Positions 32,967 to 44,500 of a stretch of DNA of 64,000 bases are shown piece by piece (the stretch's first letter is position 1; each line of letters begins with the position of its first letter). The position numbers were made by a program, and so were the translations under genes. The notes under the pieces were generated by a model that worked only from the letters and a program-made list of their open reading frames with translations, was not told the origin of the DNA and made no database searches. The stretch spans positions 1 to 64,000 of the forward strand of contig JADHYV010000080.1 of the NCBI GenBank assembly GCA_027604705.1, read 5' to 3'. Source of the DNA: Allomyces arbusculus. Its lineage: Eukaryota > Blastocladiomycota > Blastocladiomycetes > Blastocladiales > Blastocladiaceae.

Positions 32967-34820
32967 ATGGTCAAGCTCTCGCTCAAGGCTCTTCTCATTG
33001 CCACGGTCGCCTCGGCCGCGCTGGCCGCGCCCGTTGCCAACAAGTCGCCGTGCCCCGACGAGGTCGCGCACACGACGACACCGACGCACTCGCCCGTCGC
33101 TTCGACCCCGTGCGTCGAGACGGTAACTGTTCCTGCCGTCGAGCAGCCATCCGAGAAGACGCCGTGCCCGACGAGCACGGTCCCGTCCGGCGAACAGCCC
33201 GCGGTCAAGACGCCCTGCACGAAGACGGTGCCGTCTGTCGAGATGCCGGCCGAGCAGACGCCCTGCACCAAGACTGTGCCTGCTGTCGAGCAGCCCGCGG
33301 TCAAGACCCCGTGCACGAAGACGGCTCCTGCTGTCGAGGGGCCGGCCGAGAAGCCCATCGAGAAGACGCCGTGCGCGACGACCACGGTTCCGGTGGTCGA
33401 GCAACCCGCCGAAAAGACGCCCTGCACGAAGACTGTGCCCGTCGTCGAGCAGCCCATTGAAAAGACGCCCTGCCCAACGAGCACTGTGCCCGCTGTCGAG
33501 CAGCCCGCCGAGCAGACTCCGTGCACCAAGACGGTGCCCGCTGTCGAGCAACCTGCTCAAGTGACCCCATGCACCAAGACCGTGCCTGCTGTTGAGCAAC
33601 CGGTGGAGAAGACGCCGTGCGCGACGAGCGCTGTGCCCGCTGTCGAAGAGCCCGCGCAGACCAAGCCCTGTACGTCGACGACCGTTCCCGCGGTCGAACA
33701 GCCGATTGCCACGGTCCCGTGCACGACCACGGTCACTGTCGTCGAGGAGCCCATTGCCACTTACCCTGCCAAAGAGCACAAGCGCAAGCGGTGCCACCGC
33801 CGCCGCCGCACGCGATCCGCGACGACCATCTTTGTGACCGAGGAGCCCGTCGCGACCTACCCATCGGCACCCGCCACACAGGAGCCGGTCGTCTCGGTTC
33901 CGTGCACGACGGCTGTGCCCGCGACTGAGAAGTTCGCTGCTACTCGCGAGCCTTGCACCTCCGTCGTGACAGTTACCGAGGAGCCCTACGCCACGGTCCC
34001 GGTCACGCAAGTGCCATGCAAGACGGTGATTCCGACGGAGGAGCCATTTGCGACGCTGCCGTCGTCGTACGGGTACCAGACGATTCCTGCGGCTGAGCAA
34101 CCTTCCGTCACCCAGCCGTTGTCGTATGGTTACCAGACGGTGCCCGCCGTCGAGCAGCCGGCCGTGACCCAGCCTACCAACGCTGGCTACGGTGCACCGG
34201 TCGTGCCCGTCGCGCCCGCGTCGGAGCAGCCTGCAATCACCCAGCCCTCGTACGGCTACGCGACTGCGCCTGCTGTGGAACTTCCCGCGACCACTCAGCC
34301 ATCCGGCTACGCTACAGCCCCCGCTGTCGAGCTTCCCGCGGCCACGCAGCCCTCTGGTTACGCAACGGTTCCCGCCGCTGAGCTCCCCGCCGCGACCCAG
34401 CCCATCCATGCTGGTTATGGCGCGCCTGTTGTCCCGGTGGCGCCTGCGTCGGAGCAGCCCACCGGCTACACCACGGCTCCGGCCGCCGAGCTTCCGTATG
34501 CCACGGTCCCTGCTGTTGAGCTTCCCGCGGCCACCCAGCCGATCAATGCCGGCTACGGTGCGCCCGTTGTCCCGTCGTCGGAGCAGCCCGCGTCGACGCA
34601 GCCCATTGGCGGTTACTCGACGCTTCCTGTTGAGACGGCACCAGCCACCGAGCTCCCGGCCGTGACCACGACAGTTTTGAACGGGTACGGCCAGACTGTG
34701 AAGCCCACGACGGTCCCAGTCCCGGTCGAAAGCCCTGTGATCACGACGCCAGCGGGTGGGTATGCGTACGGCCAAGTGATTGTGCCGACGCCCGCGGCAT
34801 CGCCGGCCGTGTACTACTAA
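32967..34820 (+). CDS. Secreted Thr/Pro-rich tandem-repeat protein
   Basis: Single-exon ORF of 617 residues. A classic signal peptide (MVKLSLKALLIATVASAALA, cut after Ala-Ala) targets it to the secretory pathway. Residues about 30-265 are imperfect repeats of about 15-16 residues on the theme TPCTKTVPAVEQPAEK, each with one Cys. A basic stretch at about 269-283 (KEHKRKRCHRRRRTR) contains several dibasic sites. Residues about 345-600 change to cysteine-free repeats of the type GYATAPAVELPAATQPS with regular Tyr/Gly. The protein ends SPAVYY. It lacks a hydrophobic C-terminus, so no GPI anchor is predicted. The high Thr/Pro content suggests heavy O-glycosylation and a cell-wall or extracellular-matrix role (inference). 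A TATA box 195 bases upstream fits strong, regulated expression. The large ORF on the opposite strand is a shadow of the repeats. Confidence 0.85.
   Translation: MVKLSLKALLIATVASAALAAPVANKSPCPDEVAHTTTPTHSPVASTPCVETVTVPAVEQPSEKTPCPTSTVPSGEQPAVKTPCTKTVPSVEMPAEQTPCTKTVPAVEQPAVKTPCTKTAPAVEGPAEKPIEKTPCATTTVPVVEQPAEKTPCTKTVPVVEQPIEKTPCPTSTVPAVEQPAEQTPCTKTVPAVEQPAQVTPCTKTVPAVEQPVEKTPCATSAVPAVEEPAQTKPCTSTTVPAVEQPIATVPCTTTVTVVEEPIATYPAKEHKRKRCHRRRRTRSATTIFVTEEPVATYPSAPATQEPVVSVPCTTAVPATEKFAATREPCTSVVTVTEEPYATVPVTQVPCKTVIPTEEPFATLPSSYGYQTIPAAEQPSVTQPLSYGYQTVPAVEQPAVTQPTNAGYGAPVVPVAPASEQPAITQPSYGYATAPAVELPATTQPSGYATAPAVELPAATQPSGYATVPAAELPAATQPIHAGYGAPVVPVAPASEQPTGYTTAPAAELPYATVPAVELPAATQPINAGYGAPVVPSSEQPASTQPIGGYSTLPVETAPATELPAVTTTVLNGYGQTVKPTTVPVPVESPVITTPAGGYAYGQVIVPTPAASPAVYY
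33110..33720 (+). repeat. Tandem coding repeat, Cys-containing units
   Basis: Around a dozen units of about 45-48 bases encoding TPC-x-x-T-(V/A)-P-A-V-E-x-P-A-x-x. The units are diverged at third positions, so the array is not freshly expanded. Confidence 0.8.
34060..34620 (+). repeat. Tandem coding repeat, Tyr/Gly units
   Basis: Alternating units encoding Y-G-Y-x-T-x-P-A-x-E-x-P-A-x-T-Q-P and N/H-A-G-Y-G-A-P-V-V-P-(V-A-P-A)-S-E-Q-P. Distinct from the upstream Cys units but sharing the (V/A)-P-A-x-E-x-P core. Confidence 0.75.
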
Positions 34821-35178
34821 AGTAGTCAAAGTTACTTTGAGGACGTGGATGTGTGTGTTGTGATCATTGTTTTATGGATGAGTGTCGCTGGTTGATGAAT
34901 GAATCAAACCGTTTTTCCTACACAACTCTTCTCTGTGAGCGCTGAAAGAAACTCAAGCGCACCAGTCAAGTTCCACATCCACCCCCAACAGATCCCCAAC
35001 GCGCTCCATCAGATCGTCTGCCCGGACCCGAGCGCCCCCGACGAAGCTGCCGGCGCGTCCAGCGCATCCTTCGACTCTGATGCCAGCCGCCGACGTTGGA
35101 GGCGACAACGTTGCCCCACAACGCTCACCGACTCATTGGCCACCTTACTCCTGCCACCCATCAATTTCGACCCAGAGG
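34821..35178. other. Intergenic, no gene seen
   Basis: 3' flank of the secreted repeat gene and 3' flank of the GPCR remnant (convergent). Confidence 0.4.
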
Positions 35179-35194
35179 TCACATTCCTCCGGCC

Positions 35195-35207
35195 CCCCCC
35201 CCCCCCC
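35195..35207 (+). repeat. Poly-C run
   Basis: About a dozen C residues inside the tail region of the GPCR remnant, read as Gly codons on the minus strand. Confidence 0.7.
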
Positions 35208-36327
35208 CGGGCATATCTGCATCGAACTGCGCACCCGAGAGCGGGACGACGTGTCCGACAGCACCACGGACCACGGGCGCGAGGACGAGCAGGTTTTCGC
35301 CGCGCACGATGTGCACGACGTGCATGCGCCACGGCGCGAACCACTTAGACGCGTGCTCGACGGGGAATTGCGCGAACAGGATCCCAGCCGCGGATTGCAT
35401 CGTGTTGATGGACGGGCTCTGCTGGCCAATGCCGCCAGAAGTGCCGTTTCTCTGGAGAAACGACTTGACGTTGACCATGGGTAACGAGGCCGTCGAGGTG
35501 CCGGTTCTTGGGCGCGTGCAGAGTGCATTGGCGATGCGCGCGAAGAGGGCCGTGTGCGTGAAGAGGGACCCGTAGAGGATCAGACGGAGCGGGCGTAGTA
35601 GATGCCTTGGCGAGAATGGGCAGCGTCAGCGCGAATGATTGGGAAATGGATCACGACGAGATGGGGAGGCACGCACTCTTGGCAACATTGGGCGAGCCGA
35701 CCATCGTGAGCACAACGACAAGACCACCGGTGAGGATAATATTTTGGAACAGGATATCATCACCGGGAGTAAGACGAACGTATCCTGCATCTCGCTGCCC
35801 TTCAAACTGGCTGTGCCGTACTTGGGCGACATGTCGCGAAGGAGAAAGGCATGGTCAGATTTTTCTCCAACCAACTACCGCGCGATCAGGAGCAATGCAC
35901 CCGAATAAAAATGCACGATGTTTTGTGCAATTCATTCATCACATTCCTCACCTATAACATGATTACGAAGTCAGTCGAGGGTCCTCGCTCAACCCAGCCA
36001 CCGCGCATCCAGCGGTTCCGCACCTTGTACGCGAACATGACCACGAGCAACAAGGCGACGTTGTACGCCGTGCTCACGCCCAAGATCAGCATGTACGCCA
36101 AGTCGTTGGCTTGATTGCACGTGTACCGCAAGTACAGCATGTTGGGCACGAGCTCGGCCCACCGTTTGCGCCACGCCTACGCAAATCGCGGAGAGCACCC
36201 GTCTGGACGCTCATGACGATCGCGACATTGGTGAACGGCGCCTTGTTCGAGATGCCGCGCAACCGCATGGCCTTGTTCTAGACAAAGAGGGTCACCCGAC
36301 GTTAAAATTGATTTCCAGATCATTGAG

Positions 36328-36349
36328 GGGGGGGGGGGGAGGGGGGGGA
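36328..36349 (+). repeat. G-rich run
   Basis: Two long G runs split by one A, within an intron-like part of the GPCR remnant. Confidence 0.75.
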
Positions 36350-37564
36350 CAAGGAGACATGCTTCAATGATGCGATACACGCGATGTGCTTTGATCGCGG
36401 CGCCTGCAAACACGAACTGGAGCCCGACGGTGAGCACCCACATGCCCGCATGGAATGTGAACCGCGTCGGGACATCGATCGTGAAAAACTCCCTGGCCAG
36501 GACGAGCGCGCACCCGGGCGCCAACGACGCCAATAACGGGAACGACAAGTTGTTGACCACGACTGGTGCCGGTTCACGAAAATGTAGACGATCGTGATCG
36601 CAAACCAGAGAATCGATACGCCGCGGACCGCCGTCAATGCCTGAACGCCCGTGTCGAACCACCGTGGGTAGACGATGGTGAGCGCCGGCCGGTCTGCGGG
36701 GATCACGGATGTGCCGGACGCGAACGTTAGGTTGGTGATGGGTTGCATGGTCATGTTGGGCAGGATCGCGTAAGCGTTGGTCGTGACGCCTTGGAAATGT
36801 TCATGACATCGAAAACGCTGTCGAGTGGAGAGTCCACGAGGAGTGAGAGTGCTTGTCCACCAGAAAACGGAGCACGGAGGCGAGGTCAACATACCCTTGC
36901 CGGTCACTGAACCGATCAAACGCGAGATCGCCCGACGCGCCCTCAAACGGCCGCAAAAAAACCGCCAGCGTCGCGTTATGCGTACCCGCCTGCACCGCCG
37001 CGGCGCCATAGATACTCGTCAAACCGCTGCAACCCGCGCATCGTGGCCGTGACACAATCCACAAACGTGATCCCGTTCGTCAACGAGCCCACCGCGCTGC
37101 GCCTGGTATGCGGCCTGCAACGCGCGGTACGCGGCGTTTCGGCCGTTCTGCCGCGGGTAGATGTAGAGGAACCCGTTCAAGTTGGCAATGTCCGACGTCG
37201 TTTCCGGCGTGCCCTGCGGAATCACGCCCAAAAACAGGCCCGACACATCCGGGCCGATCCGCACGTACTCTCTTGGGACATGTCCGCAGACAACGGAGAC
37301 ACACGTCTCGCAATACCTTTACCACCAGGTCTGCAGGCCCGTCATCGGAAAGGAGCACGAAGCGGGTCGCTCGGCGCGATGTGCTGCAGCTCTCCCGCGC
37401 GTTTATTTAATCCCGCCGCTTACCAAAGGGAGCGAACAGAGGCCACAATGTAATCGCGAGCAAAAAAATGATATACACATTCTCATCCGTTCTACGACTC
37501 GTAGCGGGCTGCTCCGGCGATGCATCGACCAGTTAACATCAAAAATCTGGTTCTCGACGCGCCA

Positions 37565-38835
37565 TCACAGCGCAAACGGCGTATTCAAATTCAAGAGGCG
37601 GCCCACCGCCAACTGTGGCACCTGGTCGAGTCCACCCTTCTTCATGGCTGCGCGCATCTGCATGAGCAGGTCCCAATACGTGACATTGGCCTTGCGCTGT
37701 CCGTTCCCGTCAAACATGCTTTGCAGCAGCGCATAGGTCATGGCGCCCGACGCGGTCCCGCCCAAGGCCTCGACGCGTGTGTCCGCCGACGTCTGGTCGT
37801 CGCGGCACGACGACATGGCAATCACGTCGGCCGTGTTCTCGTGGTCGCCGTCGTCGTCTGGGTGCTGGTCGGTCGAAGGACGCGTCGACGTGAAGAGTTC
37901 TGGCTGTGCAGCGCCCGCACGGAACTGGTAGGCGTAGGGGAGGTCGAGCACGGTACCCGAGTGGCACGCGTCGATGATCACGCTGTGGGAGAAAGACGAA
38001 AATGAGTGCGTGCCTCATGGTTGCGACGTGAGGGTGCCGAACGGACGTTAAGCGCACGCCCTTCGGCAAAGGAGTGATCAAAGCGCGGTGGAGATCATCG
38101 TCAACAAGGAAACCTGAACGTGCCAAAAAAAAAAGGCGCGTGGATCAGAAGACATGAAATGCACGCTGACGTTGGCAGGAGAAAGTGTGCAAACGGTACC
38201 GGCTTGCCACGCGTCCCATGGCACAATCGCCTCGTCAAACCCGTCGAGTTCATCCTGACTAAAGTCTTGAACGCGTCCACCGTCTGCAATTGTTTCGAAT
38301 GGCGTGCGAAAATGGGTGAGCTTCTCGTGCACGCTCGCCAACCACCCAGCTCATGAACGGTCTGAGCAAGCACGTACGCCCCGAATAAAAGAACACGAGT
38401 GAGTCGCCCGCCTTGGCGCCTTGCACGAGCCAGTCGATCGCGGCGAGAATATTTTGCCGCGTAGGCCAGACAGGACACGTTTGCAGCGCGTCAGATCCGT
38501 CCTGGACGTAGTCGTCGACGAGCACTTCGATGGCGCCAAACCCAAAGTAGTTGCCGAGCAGCGTGTTCATGTTGCGCACGTCGTTGCCGGCACCCAATAG
38601 CGGCGGGTAGGGCGCACCCCCCTGGTAGGTGATGCCGACGAGCACGGCCTTTTTGGTGCCGCTACGAACAGTCCGGCGTGAGCGTCGTGTCGGTCCGCGG
38701 AGATCAAGAGCCTGGCAGCACGCACGCCAAGTGCGTGGCCAGCGAGTCGGCGTGCTTGGTGACGCGGCGGCCGCCGTGGTCGTCCGTTTCGAAGTGAGCA
38801 GCGGCGGGAGCGCTTGCGCTCGTGGTGGACATCAT
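37565..38835 (-). CDS. Metacaspase (type I-like, short N-terminus)
   Basis: Cysteine protease of the caspase fold, cutting after Arg/Lys and linked to stress, protein quality control and cell death in fungi. Exons 38835-38726, 38661-38378, 38283-38200, 38113-38047 and 37982-37565, all GT-AG and in phase, give 320 residues. The start MMSTTSASAPAAAHF has only a short leader, without the Pro/Gln-rich prodomain usual in type I enzymes. p20 features: KKAVLVGITYQGG, FFYSGHGG with catalytic His132 (codon split by an intron), DEAIVPWDA, VDDDLHRALITPLPKGVRLT, and IIDACHSGTVLDLPY with catalytic Cys188. The p10 part follows: AMSSCRDDQTSADT, GAMTYALLQSM, LLMQMRAAM, to PQLAVGRLLNLNTPFAL. Both catalytic residues and the Asp pocket are present. 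The third intron (38114-38199) contains a run of T/A but has normal ends. Confidence 0.93.
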
Positions 38836-39450
38836 GGTTGCAGCGGTCGAGAGGAGGAGACCGGAGAAGAGAGCAGCGCGCGGGCTAGCAGCAGCTGGCG
38901 CAGCAGGGCGAGCTCGTCACTTGTCGGGGGCGCCAAGGCAGGGAGCACGTTTGTCGAGGAGAGTGTCGGGCTGAACTTGGTGCGGCAAGTGGCGGTCGCC
39001 GGCAGTTGTCGTCGGCTGACTTGGTCCACGCCTTCCGTCGATAGTTCGTGCTGCACCATCATCGCGGCTGCCGCAAGAGCGTGCGCGAGAGCGTGGGCGC
39101 GCCACTGCGCGCCGTGGAGCACGGTGCTCACCTGGCCCGGTGCGGGACACTCGAGCTCGGCCGCCGGCCGCGGGACACCAGCGGCATGCGACCTCACGCA
39201 GGGCACGAGCAGGTCCACCGCACGCTCTGCACGCGCGGCGCACTTCCATCGCTGGCCATTCGTCGGCCTTGCGCGACGAGCGCGTCGGTCCACAACCGTC
39301 ATCCGCGACGACCAGCAGCGGCAGCAGCACCGCGCGCACTGGACACCAGAGAGGCGCCACCGCCCGCACCAGCTCGAAAAGCGCTCGGCAACTGCAATCC
39401 GCGCCAGCAATCGCCAAGTTCGCGACCGCATCACATCGCCGGCAACAACC
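38836..39450. promoter_or_regulatory. Divergent promoter region, metacaspase / M20 peptidase
   Basis: 615 bases between two start codons facing apart. Long arginine-rich ORFs here are frame shadows. No TATA box seen. Confidence 0.4.
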
Positions 39451-41282
39451 ATGGCGGCCCACCCCGACCTCGACGCCGTGCGCGCCGCCGCCAACGCGTT
39501 CATTGCGTCGATCTCGGCCGAGTTGCGCGAGATTTCGCTGCAGGTGGGCCAAGATGATGAATGGCCAATCAACACTCAACAGCATTGCTGACCAGAAGCA
39601 CCGCGGCACGCGCCGATAGCTCCACGCGCATCCCGAAGAGGGGTTCAACGAGTACTTTGCCCACCGGCTCATCACCGAGTACCTCGCCCGCAAGCCGCAC
39701 ATCCAGGTTGCACCGTCCAAGGACAAGTCCTTGGTCACGGCGTTTGTGGCCACGTTTAACCATTCCACGTCGAAAAGCGGCACCGACCGCGGCCAAGACG
39801 CCGTGACCACCATTGGATTTTGCTCAGAGTGCGTTGGAAACGTTATTCACGCGTGTCTGGTAGTGATCGCGCGACTGACTCGACGAGTTCGCCCGGTCTA
39901 GATACGATGCACTGCCCATGGGCCACGCGTGCGGCCACAGTACGTTTCCGTTGCACAGCTACGACACGAATCGCGACTCATTGAAGCGCTCCGGGCAATG
40001 TCCACCAGATTTGATTGCCATCTCGGGCATCGGCGCGTTCCTGGTGCGTCCTCAGCTTGTTAACGCTTCGACTGTTATGACCTGCTCACTGCGCTGGCTC
40101 TAGACCGCTGCGCACCTAGCCGAGATTTTTGACTTGCCGGTGCGGCTCAAATTGTTTGGCACGCCCGGCGAGGAGGGCCAGGGCGGAAAAATCAACATGA
40201 TCAACGCGGGCGATTGTACGTTCGCCTTGAGCGCGTAGTTCTTGGGCGGAAAGTCAACTAATACCGCCTCACCCTCCCTCTTTTCCATAATCACGCATAG
40301 TTGCCGACGTCGATTTCGCCATGATGCTGCATCCCGGGAACATTGACCTCGCGCACCCAACCTACCTTGCCGCGCAGGTGCAGAATTCTTTGTTTTCCTT
40401 CTGTCAGGCGCCAGTGATTGACCGTTCAGCTTCACTATATAGCACCTCGACGTCGAGTACTTTGGCAAGGAGGCGCACGCCGCGGCCTCGCCATGGGACG
40501 GTTTGTGTCCAACTGCTTCACTGGGACTGTCACGTCGCTCTGCTCACCAAACAGTGACGAAACGCGTAGGCATCAACGCCCTCGATGCCGTTGTGACGGC
40601 ATTTAACGCGATCGCGCACCTGCGGCAACAAATTCTGCCAACCGACCGCATCCACGGCGTGATCACGCACGGCGGCGCCGCGCCCAACATCATTCCGGCC
40701 TACACGCGCGCCGAAATTATGGTTCGGTCCGAGCGGCAGGACCATCTGCAGGACAACCTGTTCCCGCGCGTTATGGCGTGTCTCGAAAGCGGGGCCGCCG
40801 CGACCGGGTGCTCAATGAAGACGGGCACGACGCCAGCGTACGCGGACGTGGTCACAAACGTGCCCATGACCGACGTGTATGCGCGCGAGTTGCTGGTGCA
40901 GATTGGCGTGGATGTGGGCGACGCGCACGAGCAGCGCAGCGTGTCGCGCGGGTCGACGGATATGGGTAACGTGTGCTACGTGGTGCCGAGCATTCACAAT
41001 GTGTTTGATACGGGGTGCAAGGCCGAGATTCACTCGGAAGAGTTTTTGGCACATGCCAAGGTGCGTTTTGCTGCGTTCTTTAGTTTCGTTTTCTAGTCAA
41101 GTTGCTCACCGTGAATGTTTCTCGGAGTGTAGACGCAAGAGGCTCACGACAAGACGCTGCAGCGCGTGGCGTGCCTCGTTATGGTGGCCCATTCGCTCAT
41201 GACCGATGCGGACCTGCGCTCGCGAGCGCGCGCCGAGTTTGCCAAGGTGCCCAAGCCCAAGATCGACGCGCCGGCCGCGTAG
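39451..41282 (+). CDS. M20 family peptidase/amidohydrolase (PM20D2-like)
   Basis: Zinc-dependent amidohydrolase of the M20D type; the animal relative PM20D2 cuts unusual dipeptides such as beta-alanyl-lysine. Exons: 39451-39543, 39620-39828, 39902-39939, 40009-40043, 40104-40215, 40301-40377, 40443-40500, 40570-41060 and 41133-41282, all GT-AG and in phase; 420 residues. Motifs: LHAHPEEGFNEYFAH (start of the catalytic domain), YDALPMGHACGHN with the metal ligands Cys111 and His113, GTPGEEGQGGK with catalytic Glu148/149, MLHPGNIDL, YFGKEAHAAASPW (dimerisation-domain start), GVITHGGAAPNIIP, and STDMGNVCYVVPSIH near the end. The length is normal for the family. Exons 3 and 4 are only 38 and 35 bases and carry the active-site codons. 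No signal peptide, so probably cytosolic. Confidence 0.93.
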
Positions 41283-41515
41283 AACTCGGTGAAGAAGGCG
41301 ACCGAGACGTCGCGGCGCGCGGCAGGGTGGAGAAGGTGCGCACCACGACAGAGAATTGAGATTTGTATCTATTTTGGGGCATCGAATGGGCCGGAGCGAG
41401 GAGCAAGGTGGTTCAGGATCTGCCCATGGGCGGGGCAGGTGCGAGCACGGCCTCAGCTCCTTGTGCACACTGCCGCCCGCGGGAGCAGGCGATGCTTCGT
41501 CTGTGCTGCACGATC

Positions 41516-44500
41516 ATGGCCGATGCGGGCCGTCCACCACGACCGCGGCCGCCCCCACCGCCCGCAAAATCGCAGAGCCCGGCGCCGCCGCCCGCACCTC
41601 ACGACTTGCTGCATTCGTCCCAGTCGGCGTGCTCGACCTCGTCGTCGCGATCAGCACCGTCTGCACGGCCGGAACTCGGCAGTCAACCACCAACCTCGAA
41701 TGCCCAACACACAGCAAGTCATGCGTCTCGCGGCCAACATGGTCCCGGACATGTTTCCGCTGGGAATCCGTCGTGGTCAACGTGGAAGAGCGTCTTCACG
41801 GCAGCGCGCGAGGAGCAGCTTCAGCGCAAAAGCGAGCTCAAGAGCACGCATTCTGCCTATCATCCGCACGATCATGCCGCACCTGCCCGTGCTCGCGCCG
41901 TCGACCAGCCTCCATCGGCCGAGCGCGGCGCGGCAAGTACGCCCCCGGTGCTCGTGTCTGCAGCCAGCAGCATCATGACGAAGACACCGGCATTGACACC
42001 GAGGCCTGATGCTCCAGCACCCAATTTCTCGTCCCCTCTCCCGCCGCATTCGCTGCACCGACGGCCAGCGTCTCCGTCGCGCGAGCCAGCTCCGCGTCCT
42101 GCGAAGCGATTACGCACGAGTGTCGAGGCTCGCAGGCTCGATCACGCTGACGTGCAGACCGTCCATGCTGTCGCGTCGGCACTCACCATGGCCAAACGAC
42201 CTGTGGCACCTGCTTCTACGCTCGCGACTACGCCCGGTGCCAATACGGGCACCCTCTCCACCGTTTTGCCGGCCGCTCGTGCACGATTAGACCCGCCGCG
42301 GTTGGCCCAGCCCCTTCCACTGGCGGCGCCGCCTGCTGCTGCTGCAGTGACTCGACCGACATGGCTGCCGCCGCTCTCCGCTACGCCAGTTGATGCAACT
42401 CCCTCGCCCATCGCCATTCCAACGGTGTCGTCGTCGTCGTCCCATGCATGGGCTTGGATGCGCGCGCACGGCGAGCAAGAGCGATTCGCACCGCGGTTTG
42501 CAAAACTGAGCGACGAAGGTGAGACGATTCGGCGGCTCTCGTCGGTTGTATCGCCCCGCCCAACTGCGCCCACCGTATCAGACGCGACTCGTGCGTCTGC
42601 ATCGGCGAGCTCAACGACGTCTTTACAGCTGACCCCGCTGAACCATGGGACTGGCGCCATGGCGATGAGGTCGTCGGCGATCTCGAATGGCCGCACGACT
42701 GAACAAGCGGTTCCCGCACCGCCGTCGAGCGGTCGCTCGCCGACGTATGCGACTTGTCCTGCGGCCACGTCGTCACTCGCGACCGATCCGCGTCCTCCGG
42801 CTCGCGCGGGCCGCACCCCGGCAAGTTCGGCGGCGACGCCGACTCCCTCCTTGCTGTGGACCGTCCTCTCACCATCAACGCCATCTACGCAGCCGCGGGT
42901 TTCTGGCACCAGTTTTGCATGGTCGACTAAAAGTCCTCGTGTTGGCACTCCACCTCCACCACCTCCTGGTGCATCACCATTCGTCGGCCGCCGCACCGGC
43001 GCAGGCGACCACGGTGTGCCGAGTGCTCTGCCCTCTCCTCGGTCAATTTTCGCTCCTCCAAGCTTGGCACCTCCGCCGCCGCCGCCAGCAGCTGTAACCC
43101 CATTGCCTCGCTATGCTGATGAATGGGCGCGTTTCCACGCAACCGGACCCCCTCGTCCTCCGACCGTGCCGGCAAACGAGAGCACGATCTGGTCGCGCTC
43201 GAAGACACCATCTCGAGCCGCGTCATCCACTCGCTCTTCGCCGCGCCGTGCTGCCGCGCAGAGCGATATGTCGCGTCGAGACTGCTCGCTGCCACCTGGC
43301 CCGCCGCCGACCGCCGTGGAGATGCGCGCGATTCCGTCAAGCGTGCCGCCTTCACGCGAGGGAAGCGAGGCAGGGAGCCAGCCCACGCCACAGCTTCGCT
43401 CATTCCGAACATGTGGTGGCCATCCCGGTATACACGTTTTCTGACGCTGGAACAATTCTGTCTTGTTGTTTTTTTTTCCACTCACCGTGATTTTTTGCAA
43501 ATAGGTGTGATCTCACCACGTGTGTGCCAAAGTCAAGTGATCGTTCTTGTTCCAGTCCGCCGAACTCCACGGGCGAGCCTAGTGGTTGCGGCGCAAAGCG
43601 ACGTGCAGCCACCGACGTGGCCACCGCCAACCGCACCGCGAGCGGACACGGCGCACACTTTTGGTCCTGTGCACCGATCACCACCCGTCCCACCGCCGCA
43701 ACCGGATGTGGCGCGTGCTCCAGATTCTGTCCGCCAATTTGTGCACGAACCACCACCGCAACTGCACGAAACCCGCTCATTTGCCGCGCCCGATCGTGCC
43801 TATTCTTTTCCACCGCGCGATCAGTCAGCATCGCCTCGCGTCGTGACTTTCAATGGATGTGAACCGGTTTCTCGGCCATCGTCTACGCCGACATTGCCGC
43901 GCGAACGTCCACGCGAGGCTTTAGCGCCCAGCGTTTTACCCAATCGGCCGCAGTCCTTTCCGCATCCGCCCTTCCCGCATCCGTCGCCGCCGCCGCTGAG
44001 CATGTTTAATCTGTACCAGCCGGCCCCCGTCGTCGCGAACGATATATGGGAACGTTGGGACAACAACGATTGGTGGGATGAGGGGCCGGTTGAGGGCGAA
44101 GTGTCGGTTGAGGATGAGGAGACGGCCGAGGATGAGGAGTCGGTCGAGGATGAAGGACCAGTTGAAAGCGAGGAAGACGACGAGTATGACGAGAATGAGG
44201 ACGAGGACGATGACGAGGGGTCAATTGTGATCGTGGGAGGCGGCTATTATGGCGAGATCTACAGCGAGGACGAGTGCGATGACGATGACGAGGAGGAACT
44301 CGAGGCCGAGCGTGCACCGCTCCCGCTCGAGAGCCCTATGATCTTGTTCCCGCTTGGGATCGAGCCGCGTCCACTGGCGCGGTTCCGCTGGCGCGCCAAG
44401 TTGCGGCCGGTCAACATGCGGCTCAGTGAGCCCATGATCATCTTGAACCCGGCGGCGCGCGAGTTTGAGTATGATGGCGAGGAGCGGCGGTGGACGGTAG

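Larger units (their letters stand above)
35179..37290 (-). pseudogene. Truncated, decayed class C GPCR copy (inverted relative to 25-29 kb gene)
   Basis: The minus-strand translation follows the intact receptor: VRIGPDVSGLFLGV (37260) against WVGPDALGLYFGSV; LNGFLYIYPRQNGRN against VNGFLYVYPRQNGQN; IYGAAAVQAGTHNATLA; SVIPADRPALTIVYPRWFDT against STVPADRPQQTILYPQWTDA; SFPLLASLAPGCALVLAREF; FAYKVRNVM with its intron; NIILTGGLVVVLTMVG; GIYYARS; and the tail FPVEHASKWFAPW against FPVKQTSKWLAHW. The first lobe of the ligand domain is missing. The reading frame is broken in several places (for example near 37060, 36560, 36180, 35600), and a G-rich run lies in an intron at about 36330. It cannot give a working receptor. 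Confidence 0.85.

Noticed and set aside
32895-34829. 644-codon ORF on the minus strand opposite the secreted repeat gene
   Set aside because: Arginine/glycine-rich shadow of the tandem repeats. The plus-strand gene has a signal peptide, TATA box and sensible composition.
38629-39813. Long ORFs on both strands between metacaspase and M20 genes
   Set aside because: Shadows of the divergent promoter and of the M20 exons 1-2; composition is Arg/Ser/His-rich.
41363-41515. Upstream extension (MYLFWGIEW) of the proline-rich protein
   Set aside because: Directly behind the M20 gene end and unlike the rest of the protein; more likely 5' UTR, so ATG 41516 is preferred.
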